DNA from: Streptomyces canus 299MFChir4.1
GTDB taxonomy: Bacteria; Actinomycetota; Actinomycetes; Streptomycetales; Streptomycetaceae
Assembly: GCF_000383615.1 (NCBI RefSeq)
Contig: NZ_KB911588.1
Coordinates: 124,001-188,000 of the forward strand
Direction: 5' to 3'
DNA: 64,000 nt
The notes under the pieces are model-generated. The model saw only the letters and a list, made by a program, of their open reading frames with translations. It ran no database searches and was not told the DNA's origin. Below are positions 50,322-58,735 of the stretch, piece after piece. Every line of letters starts with the position of its first letter. Within the stretch, counting starts at the first letter, position 1. A program made the translations under genes and the position numbers.

Positions 50322-50918
50322 GTGGGAGACGGAGACGGCACACCTCAGGTACGGCGGATCGACATGACCCCGGCCGCGCGGCGCGCCCTCGCGGCGGCGT
50401 CCCGGCTGTTCTACGAGCGCGGCATCCACGCGGTCGGCGTGGACCTGATCGCCGCCGAGGCCGGGGTGACGAAGAAAACGCTCTATGACCGGTTCGGCTC
50501 CAAGGAGCAGATCGTCGTGGAGTACCTCGCCGACCGGGACGAGCGCTGGCGCGCGTATGTCGGGGAACGGCTGGAGACGGCGGGGCCCGGGGCCGTCGAC
50601 CGGGTCCGCGCGGTCTTCGCGGCCTCCCGGGAGTGGATGGACGAGCACAGCCCCAAGGGGTGCGGCATGGTCAACGCGCACGCCGAGATCAGCGATCCCT
50701 CCCACCCGGCGTACGCCGTCATCACCGGCCAGAAGCGGTGGATGCTCCGGCTCTTCACCGACCTGGCCCCCGCACAGGCCCGCACGCTCATGCTCCTGCA
50801 CGAGGGCGCGCTGGTCGCCCACGGACTGCGCGTCTTCGCCGACCCGATCGGGGTCGCCTGCGAGGAGGCCGTGGTGCTCGTGGAGGGCGTGGAGGCGGTG
50901 GGCGGGCACGGGTCGTAG
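50322..50918 (+). CDS. TetR-family transcriptional regulator
   Basis: A 198-residue repressor. The helix-turn-helix region (~20-65) reads ALAAASRLFYERGIHAVGVD, LIAAEAGVTKKTLYDRFGSK, and the C-terminal ligand-binding domain contains EWMDEHSPKGCGMVNAHAEI. It is divergent from an EamA exporter with two matching palindromes between, a classic drug or metabolite efflux arrangement. GTG 50322 is preferred because the -10 box lies directly before it; ATG 50364 (MTPAARR) would also give a complete regulator. Confidence 0.9.
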   Translation: MGDGDGTPQVRRIDMTPAARRALAAASRLFYERGIHAVGVDLIAAEAGVTKKTLYDRFGSKEQIVVEYLADRDERWRAYVGERLETAGPGAVDRVRAVFAASREWMDEHSPKGCGMVNAHAEISDPSHPAYAVITGQKRWMLRLFTDLAPAQARTLMLLHEGALVAHGLRVFADPIGVACEEAVVLVEGVEAVGGHGS

Positions 50919-51017
50919 TCGCGGCACGGCACACCTGCGACCCGCGGCCCGGCACACCCGTAACCCGTACGGCCCGGACCGCTGGTGACCTCGGTGAACC
51001 CGGTGATCACTTGAAGC

Positions 51018-51803
51018 ATGACCCCGCCCCGCGTCGCCCGCGCCGCCGCCTGCGCCCTCGCCCTCTCCGGGCTCCTCGCCGCCACGGCCTGTTCCGCGCT
51101 CTCCACGCCGCCCACCGCTCCCAAGGCGCCGATCACGCCGCCCAGCAGCGCGCCGCCCCGGTCTCCGAAGGCGTCTCCCGCCGCGTCCTCGGTCCTCACC
51201 GAGGCCATGGCACGGGCCGCGCTCGTCACCGCGACGGACCTGGGTGAGCCCTGGACGCCGACCCAGGGGGTGGCCACCTGGCACGACGGGGTACTGAAGG
51301 CGAAGGCCGACCGGCGGGAGTGTCAGCGGCTGCTCGACGCGCTGTACGCGGACGAGGTGTTCGGGACCGACGCCCAGGCCCGTGCGGTCGTCGGGATGGA
51401 CGACGTGTGGAACGAGGCGCAGATGCGGTACCAGGTGCTCGCGCGTCCGCCCGCGGAGATCGACAGGGCCCTGGCCTGGCTCAAGAGCCTTCCGCGCACG
51501 TGCGGGCAGTTCGCGGCCACCACGGCAACCGGGGCCGTCCTGGGGGTGCGGGTCGCCGAGATGCCGTTGCCGGAGGCGGGGGACGCCCGGCAGGGGCTGC
51601 GGGTGCTGCTGACCGGGCAGTCGCCGGACGGCGCGCCGACGACGCTCACGCTGGAGGTCGCGGCGCTGCGCGTGGGGCAGGACGCGATCAGTGTGACGAA
51701 CGGCGGCTTCGGCGACGTGCAGACGGACGCCACGCAGACGGCCGTACAGCTGGGCGCCGAGCGGCTGACGGAGGTGCGCAGGCAGGGGCGGGTGCAGGTG
51801 TGA
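51018..51803 (+). CDS. Secreted lipoprotein of unknown function
   Basis: A 261-residue lipoprotein: signal helix ACALALSGLLAATACS with lipobox LAATAC, a Pro/Ser-rich spacer (~28-60) and a globular domain (~60-261) containing two Cys (RRECQRLL and PRTCGQF) that could form a disulfide. The layout resembles PknH/LprG-like sensor domains of actinobacteria, but I cannot assign a family. It converges with the GAF-ANTAR gene and ends 4 bases before it. Confidence 0.7.
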   Translation: MTPPRVARAAACALALSGLLAATACSALSTPPTAPKAPITPPSSAPPRSPKASPAASSVLTEAMARAALVTATDLGEPWTPTQGVATWHDGVLKAKADRRECQRLLDALYADEVFGTDAQARAVVGMDDVWNEAQMRYQVLARPPAEIDRALAWLKSLPRTCGQFAATTATGAVLGVRVAEMPLPEAGDARQGLRVLLTGQSPDGAPTTLTLEVAALRVGQDAISVTNGGFGDVQTDATQTAVQLGAERLTEVRRQGRVQV

Positions 51804-51807
51804 GCGG

Positions 51808-52845
51808 TCAGTCCCCGTCGAACCGCTTGCGGTGCCAGACCACGTCGTGCGCGACCTCCGGCGCGGTACGGCCGTGTGCGAAGGCCTGTGCGCGCAGCCG
51901 GGCCAGCGCCTCGTCCGAGTCGACGCCGAGCTGCACCATGATCATGCCGACGGCCTGGTACACCTCGTCGTGCGCGGAGGCCAGCCCGCTGAGCCAGGGG
52001 TCGTCGCCGTCGGGGCCGTTCTCCTCGCCCCGGGGCAGGGCCATCAGGGCCACCGTCATGACACTGGCCACGAGCTCCGCGACGCGCAGCTCATGCCGGG
52101 TGAATGCGCCGGGGGCCTCGCGATAGAGGTCGAGGGTGCCCACGCACACGGTGTCGTTGCCGAGCGGCATCGAGTACACCGCCCGTATCCCGGCGGCGCC
52201 GGCCTCCTCGGCGAACACCGGCCAGCGGCCCGCGTCCCGGCCGGACGTCAGGTCGGTGGCGAACACGGCGGCACCGGTCGCCGCGGCGACCGTACAGGGG
52301 CCGTCCCCCAACGTGGCCTGGATGTCCGACAGTTGAGCGGCCCGGTCACTGCTGGCACTGAGCTGCACGGGCATCCCGTCGCTCCGCAACGACACACTCG
52401 CCCCGGCCACCGGCAACAACTCGACGGCGGCCACACACAGCTTGCCCGGAATCTCGGCGGGGCCGGAGCCGCGCACGCCTGCGGCGATGACATCGGAGAC
52501 CCGCGCATGATCGCGGGTCGGCGGGGGGTCGGTGCGGTGGTTGTGGGTGGGGGCGGGTTCGTGGTCCCGGCAGGTCCCGAGCTCCCGCCCGGCCGTGCGA
52601 TCGCGTCCGACCTCGCGCTCCCGCCCAACCCCGTACTCCCGGCCGCCTCCGCGATCACGTCCTGTCTCACGTTCACGCTCGATGCCGCCCTCACGCCCGC
52701 CCCGGCGGCCCCGTTCCCGTCCTTGGTGTCGTTCGTGTTCGCTTCGTGGGAGGGCGGACGAGTCGGCATCGGCGTCGGGTTCGTCGGACGCCCCGGAGAA
52801 CGGACCGGGCTCCTCGCCGTACGCGTCCCTGGGCCGCACGGTCAC
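51808..52845 (-). CDS. GAF-ANTAR transcription antiterminator
   Basis: A 345-residue regulator. A GAF sensory domain (~115-265; VSDVIAAGVRGSGPAEIPGK, SLRSDGMPVQLSAS, GDGPCTVAAATGAAVF) precedes a C-terminal ANTAR domain (~280-340; YQAVGMIMVQLGVDSDEALA, RLRAQAFAHGRTAPEVAHDV). ANTAR domains bind paired RNA hairpins and prevent termination. The first ~100 residues are odd: Arg/Glu/Gly-rich repeats (GRERGRRGGREGGIERERET). The start at 52845 includes this tail; an in-frame GTG at VSDVIAAG would give a normal-length protein. Confidence 0.85.
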   Translation of the reverse strand: MTVRPRDAYGEEPGPFSGASDEPDADADSSALPRSEHERHQGRERGRRGGREGGIERERETGRDRGGGREYGVGREREVGRDRTAGRELGTCRDHEPAPTHNHRTDPPPTRDHARVSDVIAAGVRGSGPAEIPGKLCVAAVELLPVAGASVSLRSDGMPVQLSASSDRAAQLSDIQATLGDGPCTVAAATGAAVFATDLTSGRDAGRWPVFAEEAGAAGIRAVYSMPLGNDTVCVGTLDLYREAPGAFTRHELRVAELVASVMTVALMALPRGEENGPDGDDPWLSGLASAHDEVYQAVGMIMVQLGVDSDEALARLRAQAFAHGRTAPEVAHDVVWHRKRFDGD

Positions 52846-53288
52846 CGCCTCCTTCGGTCGACGCGGAGCTGTCCATCACCGGCCCCCGAGCAGACTCACC
52901 GGAAGCGGGGGGCGCCGCTCGTGGCGTTCCCGCCCAGGGGCACCGCCCGGCTACCCCTCGTCCCCTGGGCGAAACGCCCAGGACCGGGGCTCGCGCCCAC
53001 CCCTCGGCCGCCGGCCCGACCCCCTCATGTGCCCTTCACAGACCACACACTCATTCATCGCGGTCTTCCGTGACGGTCGGGGAGCGGCCGCACAGCGGCG
53101 CACCGCGCCGGAGCCGCCCGTGCGCCCCAGCCCGTCCCTCTCTCCCCGCCGGCCTCAGCCCTGCCGTGCTCTTCGTCCCTGTTCCGCGACGCCGACCGGG
53201 GCGCCTCCCGCCGTCCCGAGCGGACCGGGGACCTTCCAGGAGGACCGCGCGACGAGGCGCGCGGCCCCACCGGGGCGGCCCGGAACCG
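52846..53288. other. Gene-free stretch with one hairpin
   Basis: 443 bases with no supported gene. A hairpin CCTGGGCG-AAA-CGCCCAGG lies at 52964-52982 and may terminate transcription. The sequence is C-rich with no clear promoter motifs. Confidence 0.4.
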
Positions 53289-54635
53289 TCACAGCGGGGG
53301 TTGTGCGGGTGCGGGGCCGAGCGTGGTGGTGCCGGGGGCCGTACGGTGTCCGAGGCCCGTCCGGTACGCGTCCAGAGCCGCCTCGACCCGTCCCGTACGG
53401 CGGAGCAGATCACCCAGCAGCCGGCACAGGTCGGCCAGGTCACCGGCGGCGCCGGCCCGCTCCAGGAGGCTCAGGGCGCGGACGTAGTGCTCCTCGGCGG
53501 CCTCGGTGTCCCGGGCGTCCTCGGCGATGATCCCGAGGAGGCGGTGGGCGGCGGCGGAGTGCAGGGCGCCGCGCTCGGAGCTGAGGTCGCTGAGCACGTC
53601 GTGGAGAAGGGCCGCGGCCTCGTCGGACTTGCCGCGCCGGTGCAGCACGTCGGCGAGTTCGACGGCGGCCTGGCTGGAGTAGAGGGCGGCCCGCTTGGCG
53701 GAGAGCATGGCGAGGGCCTGCCGCAACTCGGCCTCGGCGCGCTCCAGTTCGCCGTTCTGGGCGTAGACGTATCCGCGCATCCAGTGGCAGTTGGCGAGTT
53801 CGGTGCGGAGCTGGAGCTGCCGGTACAGTTCGGCGGCCTTGGCGAGGGAGGCGTCGGCCTCGGCGAGGCGGCCCTCGGCGAGCAGGGTGCGGGCGACGGA
53901 GCGGTGCATGCGGGCGACGAGGGCGGGGTCGCCGGACTGCGGGGCGAGCGCGAGGGCGAGTTCGGCGGCCTGGGCGGCGCGCGCGTGGGCGCCCATGTCC
54001 ATGTAGGGGCCGATGACGCTCGCGTAGAGGAGGAGCAGGGCGTCCGGGTCGTGGAGGCCACCGCGGTTGAGCTCGTCGATGGTGGATTCCAACAGGTAGA
54101 CGGAGTAGCGCAGTTCACCGGTGAGGTAGTGGGCGAGGGCGCGTCCGCGCAGGGCGGGAACGCGGGCGGGCAGCGGTACGTCCTCGCCGAGCGCCTTCTC
54201 CGCGCGCTCGAAGTACTCGCGTGCGGCGCCGAGTTCGCCCGTCTCCACCGCGCACTCCCCGAGCCCGAGCAGGGCGGCGGCCCGCACCTCGGCGAGGTGC
54301 AGCCCGTCGGCCTCGGTGAGCAGCCGCGCGTACTGCGCGGCGGACTCCTCGGCCTCCCCGGTGGCGAGGGTGCGCTGGGCCTCGGTGAGGCGCAGCCGCA
54401 GATCGGTGACGAGCCGGGCGGGGCGGCCGGTGGCCAGTTCCTCGAAGCCGACGCCGAGGCGGTCGGCGAGGTGCCGGAGCGCGTCGTCGGAGGGCCGCAC
54501 CCGCCCGGACTCCAGGGTGGAGATGTAGGCCGGTGTGTAGGCCGGTTCGGCCAGCTGTTTCTGGGTCAGCCCGCGTTCGACCCGCAGCTGCTGCACCCGT
54601 CGCCCGATGATGCCCGGGTCGTCCCGCTCCGACAT
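53289..54635 (-). CDS. XRE-type helix-turn-helix regulator with TPR domain
   Basis: A 448-residue protein. An XRE helix-turn-helix (~8-65; RRVQQLRVERGLTQKQLAEP, YTPAYISTLESGRVRPSDDA) is followed by about eight TPR-like helical pairs to the end (for example AALLGLGECAVETGELGAAR, ELANCHWMRGYVYAQNGELE). This is the architecture of RRNPP-type regulators, which bind small signalling peptides in the TPR groove. It starts at ATG 54635 after GGGGAG. A gene for a small exported peptide lies divergently 123 bases away, which fits a peptide-sensing pair. Confidence 0.88.
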   Translation of the reverse strand: MSERDDPGIIGRRVQQLRVERGLTQKQLAEPAYTPAYISTLESGRVRPSDDALRHLADRLGVGFEELATGRPARLVTDLRLRLTEAQRTLATGEAEESAAQYARLLTEADGLHLAEVRAAALLGLGECAVETGELGAAREYFERAEKALGEDVPLPARVPALRGRALAHYLTGELRYSVYLLESTIDELNRGGLHDPDALLLLYASVIGPYMDMGAHARAAQAAELALALAPQSGDPALVARMHRSVARTLLAEGRLAEADASLAKAAELYRQLQLRTELANCHWMRGYVYAQNGELERAEAELRQALAMLSAKRAALYSSQAAVELADVLHRRGKSDEAAALLHDVLSDLSSERGALHSAAAHRLLGIIAEDARDTEAAEEHYVRALSLLERAGAAGDLADLCRLLGDLLRRTGRVEAALDAYRTGLGHRTAPGTTTLGPAPAQPPL

Positions 54636-54680
54636 GGCCAACTCCCCAAGCCCCTCTTGCCGTTCGGCTCGCGCAGCCCC

Positions 54681-54715
54681 TAGGTTAAACCGTGCATTAA
54701 CCCGGCTTAATACTC
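54681..54715. promoter_or_regulatory. AT-rich operator-like region between XRE-TPR regulator and small peptide gene
   Basis: Within this AT-rich patch are GGTTAAACC (54683-54691, perfect 4-base arms) and ATTAACCCGGCTTAAT (54696-54711, 5-base arms around 6 bases). TTAA recurs three times. It is the only AT-rich segment between the divergent genes and holds both likely promoters. Confidence 0.5.
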
Positions 54716-54758
54716 CGCCACCGTCCTGGGTACTCACCGCCACCGCTGCGAGGTCGCC

Positions 54759-54932
54759 GTGCTCGAACGCACCAGCACCACCGCACGCTACGCCAGGGGA
54801 TTCGCCGCCGCGGTCGTGGCCGTGGCCACGCTGGTCCTGGCGGCGAACGCGGGCCCCGCGAAGGCGTCCGAGCCGCGCCCCGCCGAACAGGCCGCGCAGG
54901 CCCGGCACCCGGCCGGGCCCACCGCGGACTGA
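54759..54932 (+). CDS. Small secreted peptide precursor
   Basis: A 57-residue precursor starting at GTG 54759 with GAGG 5 bases upstream. It has a basic head (MLERTSTTARYARG), a hydrophobic signal segment (FAAAVVAVATLVLAANAG), a likely signal-peptidase site near PAKAS, and a short hydrophilic tail (EPRPAEQAAQARHPAGPTAD). The mature part is only ~20 residues. Divergent to an XRE-TPR regulator, it matches the layout of a peptide pheromone beside its receptor. Confidence 0.65.
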   Translation: MLERTSTTARYARGFAAAVVAVATLVLAANAGPAKASEPRPAEQAAQARHPAGPTAD

Positions 54933-54988
54933 GCGCCCGGCTCAGGCACCGGACCGGCGGCCGAGGAGCTTCGTCCGGGGAGCGGCCC

Positions 54989-55540
54989 TCAGAGCTGGAA
55001 CTCCGCGGGCGCGAGACCGAGGGCCCCGCAGGCCTCTCTCAGCACCGCCTGCTCCGCCTGGGAGAAGTGGCCGTCGGCACCGGCGATGACGATGCCGGTC
55101 TGGATCACGGCGCGCGCCTCGGTGGGCTTCTTGGCGGCCTTGGCGATCTCCTGGAGCGCCTCGGCCTTGCCCTGCGGGAAGTTGCGGGTCAGCTGCTCCA
55201 CATGCTTGTGGAAGCGCTGGCGCAGCTGCTCCGGCGGGAAGTTCTGCAACACCTCGTTGCCGAGGATCAACGACTCCATCTGCTGCGTCTCGGCCGCGTC
55301 CACCTGGCCGTCCGCGGCCGCGACCAGGGCGCACATCGCCATGCTGGCGTCCCGGTAGGCGCCGCTCTTCAACTCGGTCTTGAGGGAGCCGAGCTGGGTC
55401 TTCAGCACGCCGACGAGCTGGGACCGCGAACCGCCGCGCGAACCGCCCTGTCCGTGCCCACCGGTCGTCGTGCCGCGCCCGCCCTGCGCCTGCTGCTGCA
55501 GGTTCTTGGCCTGGTCCTTGAGCCGGTCGAACAGTGCCAT
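54989..55540 (-). CDS. TerB-family protein
   Basis: A 183-residue protein. After a Gly/Gln-rich flexible N-terminus (~10-45) comes a TerB-type helical bundle with two acidic metal-site motifs, ALVAAADGQVDAAETQQM and IVIAGADGHFSQAEQAVL. TerB-like proteins belong to the tellurite/stress network together with TerD proteins; a TerD gene lies at 10.6-11.2 kb. The ATG at 55540 has GAGG 8 bases upstream. It stands alone. Confidence 0.85.
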   Translation of the reverse strand: MALFDRLKDQAKNLQQQAQGGRGTTTGGHGQGGSRGGSRSQLVGVLKTQLGSLKTELKSGAYRDASMAMCALVAAADGQVDAAETQQMESLILGNEVLQNFPPEQLRQRFHKHVEQLTRNFPQGKAEALQEIAKAAKKPTEARAVIQTGIVIAGADGHFSQAEQAVLREACGALGLAPAEFQL

Positions 55541-55891
55541 TGACGTCACCTCGGTACTCGTCTGAGTGATCTCACCCGGTCAACGGACGGGTCCGGGTAA
55601 AGGTTCCACCAAGTGCCGTCGGCAGATCCCCCGGAACCGCGGGCCGGGGATGTACGTCCGCCACCGCGCCCGGGGCAGTCCGCCGCCTCACGCGGGCGCG
55701 CGCTCGCCCGGGGTGGTCGGCGGGCCGCCGAGCGGCGGCAGGGCCGGGACGACCCAGAGCCGGAGGCCGCCGGTGTCCCCGGCCCGCGTGCCGCCCCCGC
55801 CGACGCCCACTCCCCCTGGCGTCCGCGGCCCCTTCCTCTCACGGCCCGCGCCCCCTGGACACGACCCCCTGCGGGCGACGCCCCCGGCGCC
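55541..55891. other. Gene-free divergent spacer
   Basis: About 350 bases between the TerB gene and the divergent amidohydrolase. It is GC-rich and without a supported gene; several short frames lack start signals and codon bias. The amidohydrolase -10 box lies at its right end. Confidence 0.4.
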
Positions 55892-55903
55892 TACGCTGCC
55901 CGC

Positions 55904-57139
55904 ATGACGTCTTCCGCCGCCCGTACCGCGCTGGACCTCACCGCCTCACTCCCGGTCCCCGACCTGGAGGACTTCTACCGGGACCTGCACCGCCACCCCG
56001 AGCTGTCCTTCCAGGAGCACCGCACGGCGGGCCGGCTCGTCGAGCGGCTGGAGGCGGCCGGGTTCGAGACCGCCGAGGGCATCGGACGCACCGGTGTCGT
56101 GGGCCTCCTGCGCAACGGCGACGGGCCGACCGTCCTGCTGCGCGCCGACATGGACGCGCTGCCCGTCGGGGAGCGGACCGGGCTGCCGTACGCCTCGACG
56201 ACGCCCGGGGTGATGCACGCCTGCGGGCACGACCTGCACGTGACCTGGCTGGCGGGGGCGGCGAAGGCGCTCGCGGACGGGCGGGACGCCTGGTCCGGGA
56301 CGCTGCTCCTGGTGGGCCAGCCCGCCGAGGAGGCCGGCGGCGGGGCGGCCGCGATGGTCGCCGACGGGCTCTACGACCGTGTCCCGCGCCCGGACGTCCT
56401 GCTCGGCCAGCACGCGGTGCCGGGCCTGGCGGGCCTGTACGCGCACGTGCCGGGCCTGATCATGTCGGCGACGACGGACGTGGAGATCGTGGTGCACGGC
56501 CGGGGCGGCCACGGCTCGCGCCCCGAGACGACGGTCGACCCGGTCGTCACGGCCGCCTACATCGTCACGCGGCTCCAGACGATCGTCAGCCGGGAGATCA
56601 GGCCGCGCGAGTCGGCCGTGCTGACCGTCGGCCGGATCGAGGCGGGCACGGCCGCGAACATCATCCCCGACACCGCCCGCATCTCCCTCAACCTGCGCAC
56701 CCAGTCCGAGGCGGTCCGGGAGCAGATGCTCGCCGCGATCCGCCGTATCGCGGAGGGCGAGTGCCATGCTGCGGGCTGCCCGCGCGAGCCCGAGGTGACC
56801 GTTGCCGGCTTGTTCCCGGTCACGGTCAACGACCCGGAGACCGACGACCGGATCGCCGCCGTGCACCGCGAGGTGTTCGGCACCGACACCGTCTTCGACT
56901 CCGGCCCGGCGATGGGCAGCGAGGACTTCTCGAAGCTCGCGCTCGGTGAACTCCCGTACTCCTACTGGTTCGTGACCTGCACTCCGGCCGCCACCTGGGA
57001 CGCGGCGCCGGGCGCCGACCTGATGGAGAAGTTCGACGCCGTCCCCAGCAACCACAGCCCGCACTTCGCCCCGGACCTGTCGACGGTGGCGCCGGGCGTG
57101 CGGACGCTGGTGTCGGGGGCGCTGGCCTGTCTCGTCTAG
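55904..57139 (+). CDS. M20-family amidohydrolase (hippurate hydrolase/IAA-amino-acid hydrolase-like)
   Basis: A 411-residue metallo-amidohydrolase. Metal ligands are visible in MHACGHDLHVTWLAG, GQPAEEAGGGAAAM (Glu pair), GQHAVPGL and the C-terminal NHSPHFAPD. The dimerisation insert begins VEIVVHGRGGHGSRPETTVD. Such enzymes release acyl or amino groups from N-acyl amino acids. The start ATG 55904 has TACGCT 6 bases upstream and no ribosome site, again a leaderless layout. Its stop overlaps the stop of the convergent neighbour. Confidence 0.92.
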   Translation: MTSSAARTALDLTASLPVPDLEDFYRDLHRHPELSFQEHRTAGRLVERLEAAGFETAEGIGRTGVVGLLRNGDGPTVLLRADMDALPVGERTGLPYASTTPGVMHACGHDLHVTWLAGAAKALADGRDAWSGTLLLVGQPAEEAGGGAAAMVADGLYDRVPRPDVLLGQHAVPGLAGLYAHVPGLIMSATTDVEIVVHGRGGHGSRPETTVDPVVTAAYIVTRLQTIVSREIRPRESAVLTVGRIEAGTAANIIPDTARISLNLRTQSEAVREQMLAAIRRIAEGECHAAGCPREPEVTVAGLFPVTVNDPETDDRIAAVHREVFGTDTVFDSGPAMGSEDFSKLALGELPYSYWFVTCTPAATWDAAPGADLMEKFDAVPSNHSPHFAPDLSTVAPGVRTLVSGALACLV

Positions 57140-58665
57140 AACGGTGTCGCCTGCAGCTCCCGCAGCTGCTTTTCCACGTTCTCCAGGGCGCCCGGGCGAC
57201 GGCCGGGAACGCGGGCGCGCAACTGCGCGAGCAGGGCGCCGAGTTCCTGGGCCTGGGTCTTGTCGCGGACCTGCCCCCACTGGTGGTGGGCGCGGTCCAC
57301 GGCCTTCTCCACGCCCGGCGAGTCCGGGGCCTGTCCGGCGGCCAGCCGGGTCTCGGCCACCGTCAGCCAGATCCGGCAGCTGCGCGCCGAGTCCCTGGCG
57401 AACATCGCGAGGTCCGCCCGGACCTCGGACCAGTGCAGGGCCTGCTCGGAGGCGGGACCGTGGGCCCGGGTGGCGGCCTGCTCGTGCGCCAGGGCGAGCG
57501 CGTCGGCCTCCTGGTGGCGGCCGGCCTGGACGGCGGCGGTGACCTGGACGTGGGGGTCCTGGGGCGGGGGAGTACCGACGGTCGCCGGGTGCGGGACCCG
57601 GCCCGTGGCCACCGGCCCGGCCGGCACCTGCGGACGGGGCCCTTCAGGCCGGTACGGGGGCCTGGGGGCAAGGCCCCCGGGCACGGCCACCGGCACCGTC
57701 GGCACGGTCAGCACCACGTCCCCGTACGCCTCAGGACGGAGGGGTCCCTGCGACTGAGCAGGAGCGGCGGCCGCCTGCGGGGCCCGATCCGCGCCCACCG
57801 ACCCACCCGGCACCTGAGCACCCGGCCCCTCGGGCCGGTACGAAGACCCTCCGGGCACGGCCACCGGCATCGTCGGCACGGTCAGCACCACGTCCCCGTA
57901 CGCCTCAGGACGGAGGGGTCCCTGCGGCTGAGCCGGAGCGGCGGCCGCGCCCACCGACCCGCCCGGCGCCTGGGCACGCGGCCCCTCGGGCCGGTACGAA
58001 GGCCCCCCGGGCACGGCCACCGGCACCGGCACCGGCACCGGCGGCACCGTCAACACCAGGTCCCCGTACGCCTCGGGGCCCAGTCTGGTGAACGCCTGCT
58101 GGTGCAACTGCTCGACGGGCGGACGCCACCCGCTGCGCAGGATCGTCGCGATCGTCTTCATGTACGCCGGAACGGCCACCGTACGCCGGGACGGCGGGGG
58201 CGCGATCCGTCCGAACACCGCGTTGTTGCGGCCGGAGTCGAGGGTGTGCGTCCGCAGCCAGCCCCAGGTGTCGGCGTCGGCGTGCAGGTCGACCAAGAGG
58301 GTCGTCGAGCCCGGGGAGCGCAGCCGGAACTCCTCACGGATCCACTGCCAGGGCAGCGCGGTGTAGCGCACGGTGGCCGGTGTGGTGCGGGCCAGCGCGA
58401 GGTGGGGCAGGTGCTGGCGGCGGTCCAGGGCGAGCTGGCCGGTGACGAACACGGTGAGCGGGCCCGGCGTGGCCGCCACGGCGCGCAGCCGGGTCAGGAC
58501 GGCCTGCGGTTCCAGGGGGTCGGCGAGCTCGACGACGTTGGCGGTGTCGGTGCCGGAGAGCACGGCCGGCGGCACGGCCGCGAGGACGGGAAGCACGGAC
58601 GCCGCGTCCACCAGACGGCTCTTGCCCACCGGTGAGGCGGCGAGCAGCAGCACGGTTCCGGGCAT
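57136..58665 (-). CDS. Repeat-containing protein of unknown function with possible degenerate caspase-like head
   Basis: A 509-residue protein in three parts. Residues 1-215 form an alpha/beta domain (GTVLLLAASPVGKSRLVDAA, LTVFVTGQLALDRRQHLPHL, TTLLVDLHADADTWGWLRTH) that, by eye, follows the strand order of a caspase fold but has TGQ where the catalytic GH would be and no DCC motif. Residues ~215-370 are three Pro-rich near-identical repeats (PEAYGDVVLTVP ... VAVPGG). The rest is helical (QEADALALAHEQAATRAHGP). The start ATG 58665 follows GGGGAGGG. The function is unknown. Confidence 0.6.
   Translation of the reverse strand: MPGTVLLLAASPVGKSRLVDAASVLPVLAAVPPAVLSGTDTANVVELADPLEPQAVLTRLRAVAATPGPLTVFVTGQLALDRRQHLPHLALARTTPATVRYTALPWQWIREEFRLRSPGSTTLLVDLHADADTWGWLRTHTLDSGRNNAVFGRIAPPPSRRTVAVPAYMKTIATILRSGWRPPVEQLHQQAFTRLGPEAYGDLVLTVPPVPVPVPVAVPGGPSYRPEGPRAQAPGGSVGAAAAPAQPQGPLRPEAYGDVVLTVPTMPVAVPGGSSYRPEGPGAQVPGGSVGADRAPQAAAAPAQSQGPLRPEAYGDVVLTVPTVPVAVPGGLAPRPPYRPEGPRPQVPAGPVATGRVPHPATVGTPPPQDPHVQVTAAVQAGRHQEADALALAHEQAATRAHGPASEQALHWSEVRADLAMFARDSARSCRIWLTVAETRLAAGQAPDSPGVEKAVDRAHHQWGQVRDKTQAQELGALLAQLRARVPGRRPGALENVEKQLRELQATPF
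57720..58105. repeat. Three imperfect tandem repeats of about 170 bp inside the preceding gene
   Basis: The block beginning CCCCGTACGCCTC recurs at 57720, 57894 and 58062 (spacing 174 and 168 bases), each encoding PEAYGD-VLTVP plus a Pro/Gly spacer. The first two copies are nearly identical over long stretches, suggesting recent duplication. Confidence 0.8.
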
Positions 58666-58735
58666 CGGTCCCTCCCCATCCCCCTCGATCACTTACGGCA
58701 GCACGGTATCCGCTGCGGCTGCGAAGGGGAGGTTC

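Noticed and set aside
57720..58105. Regularly spaced repeats considered as a CRISPR array
   Set aside because: Units are ~170 bp, encode in-frame protein repeats and have no short palindromic repeat/spacer pattern.
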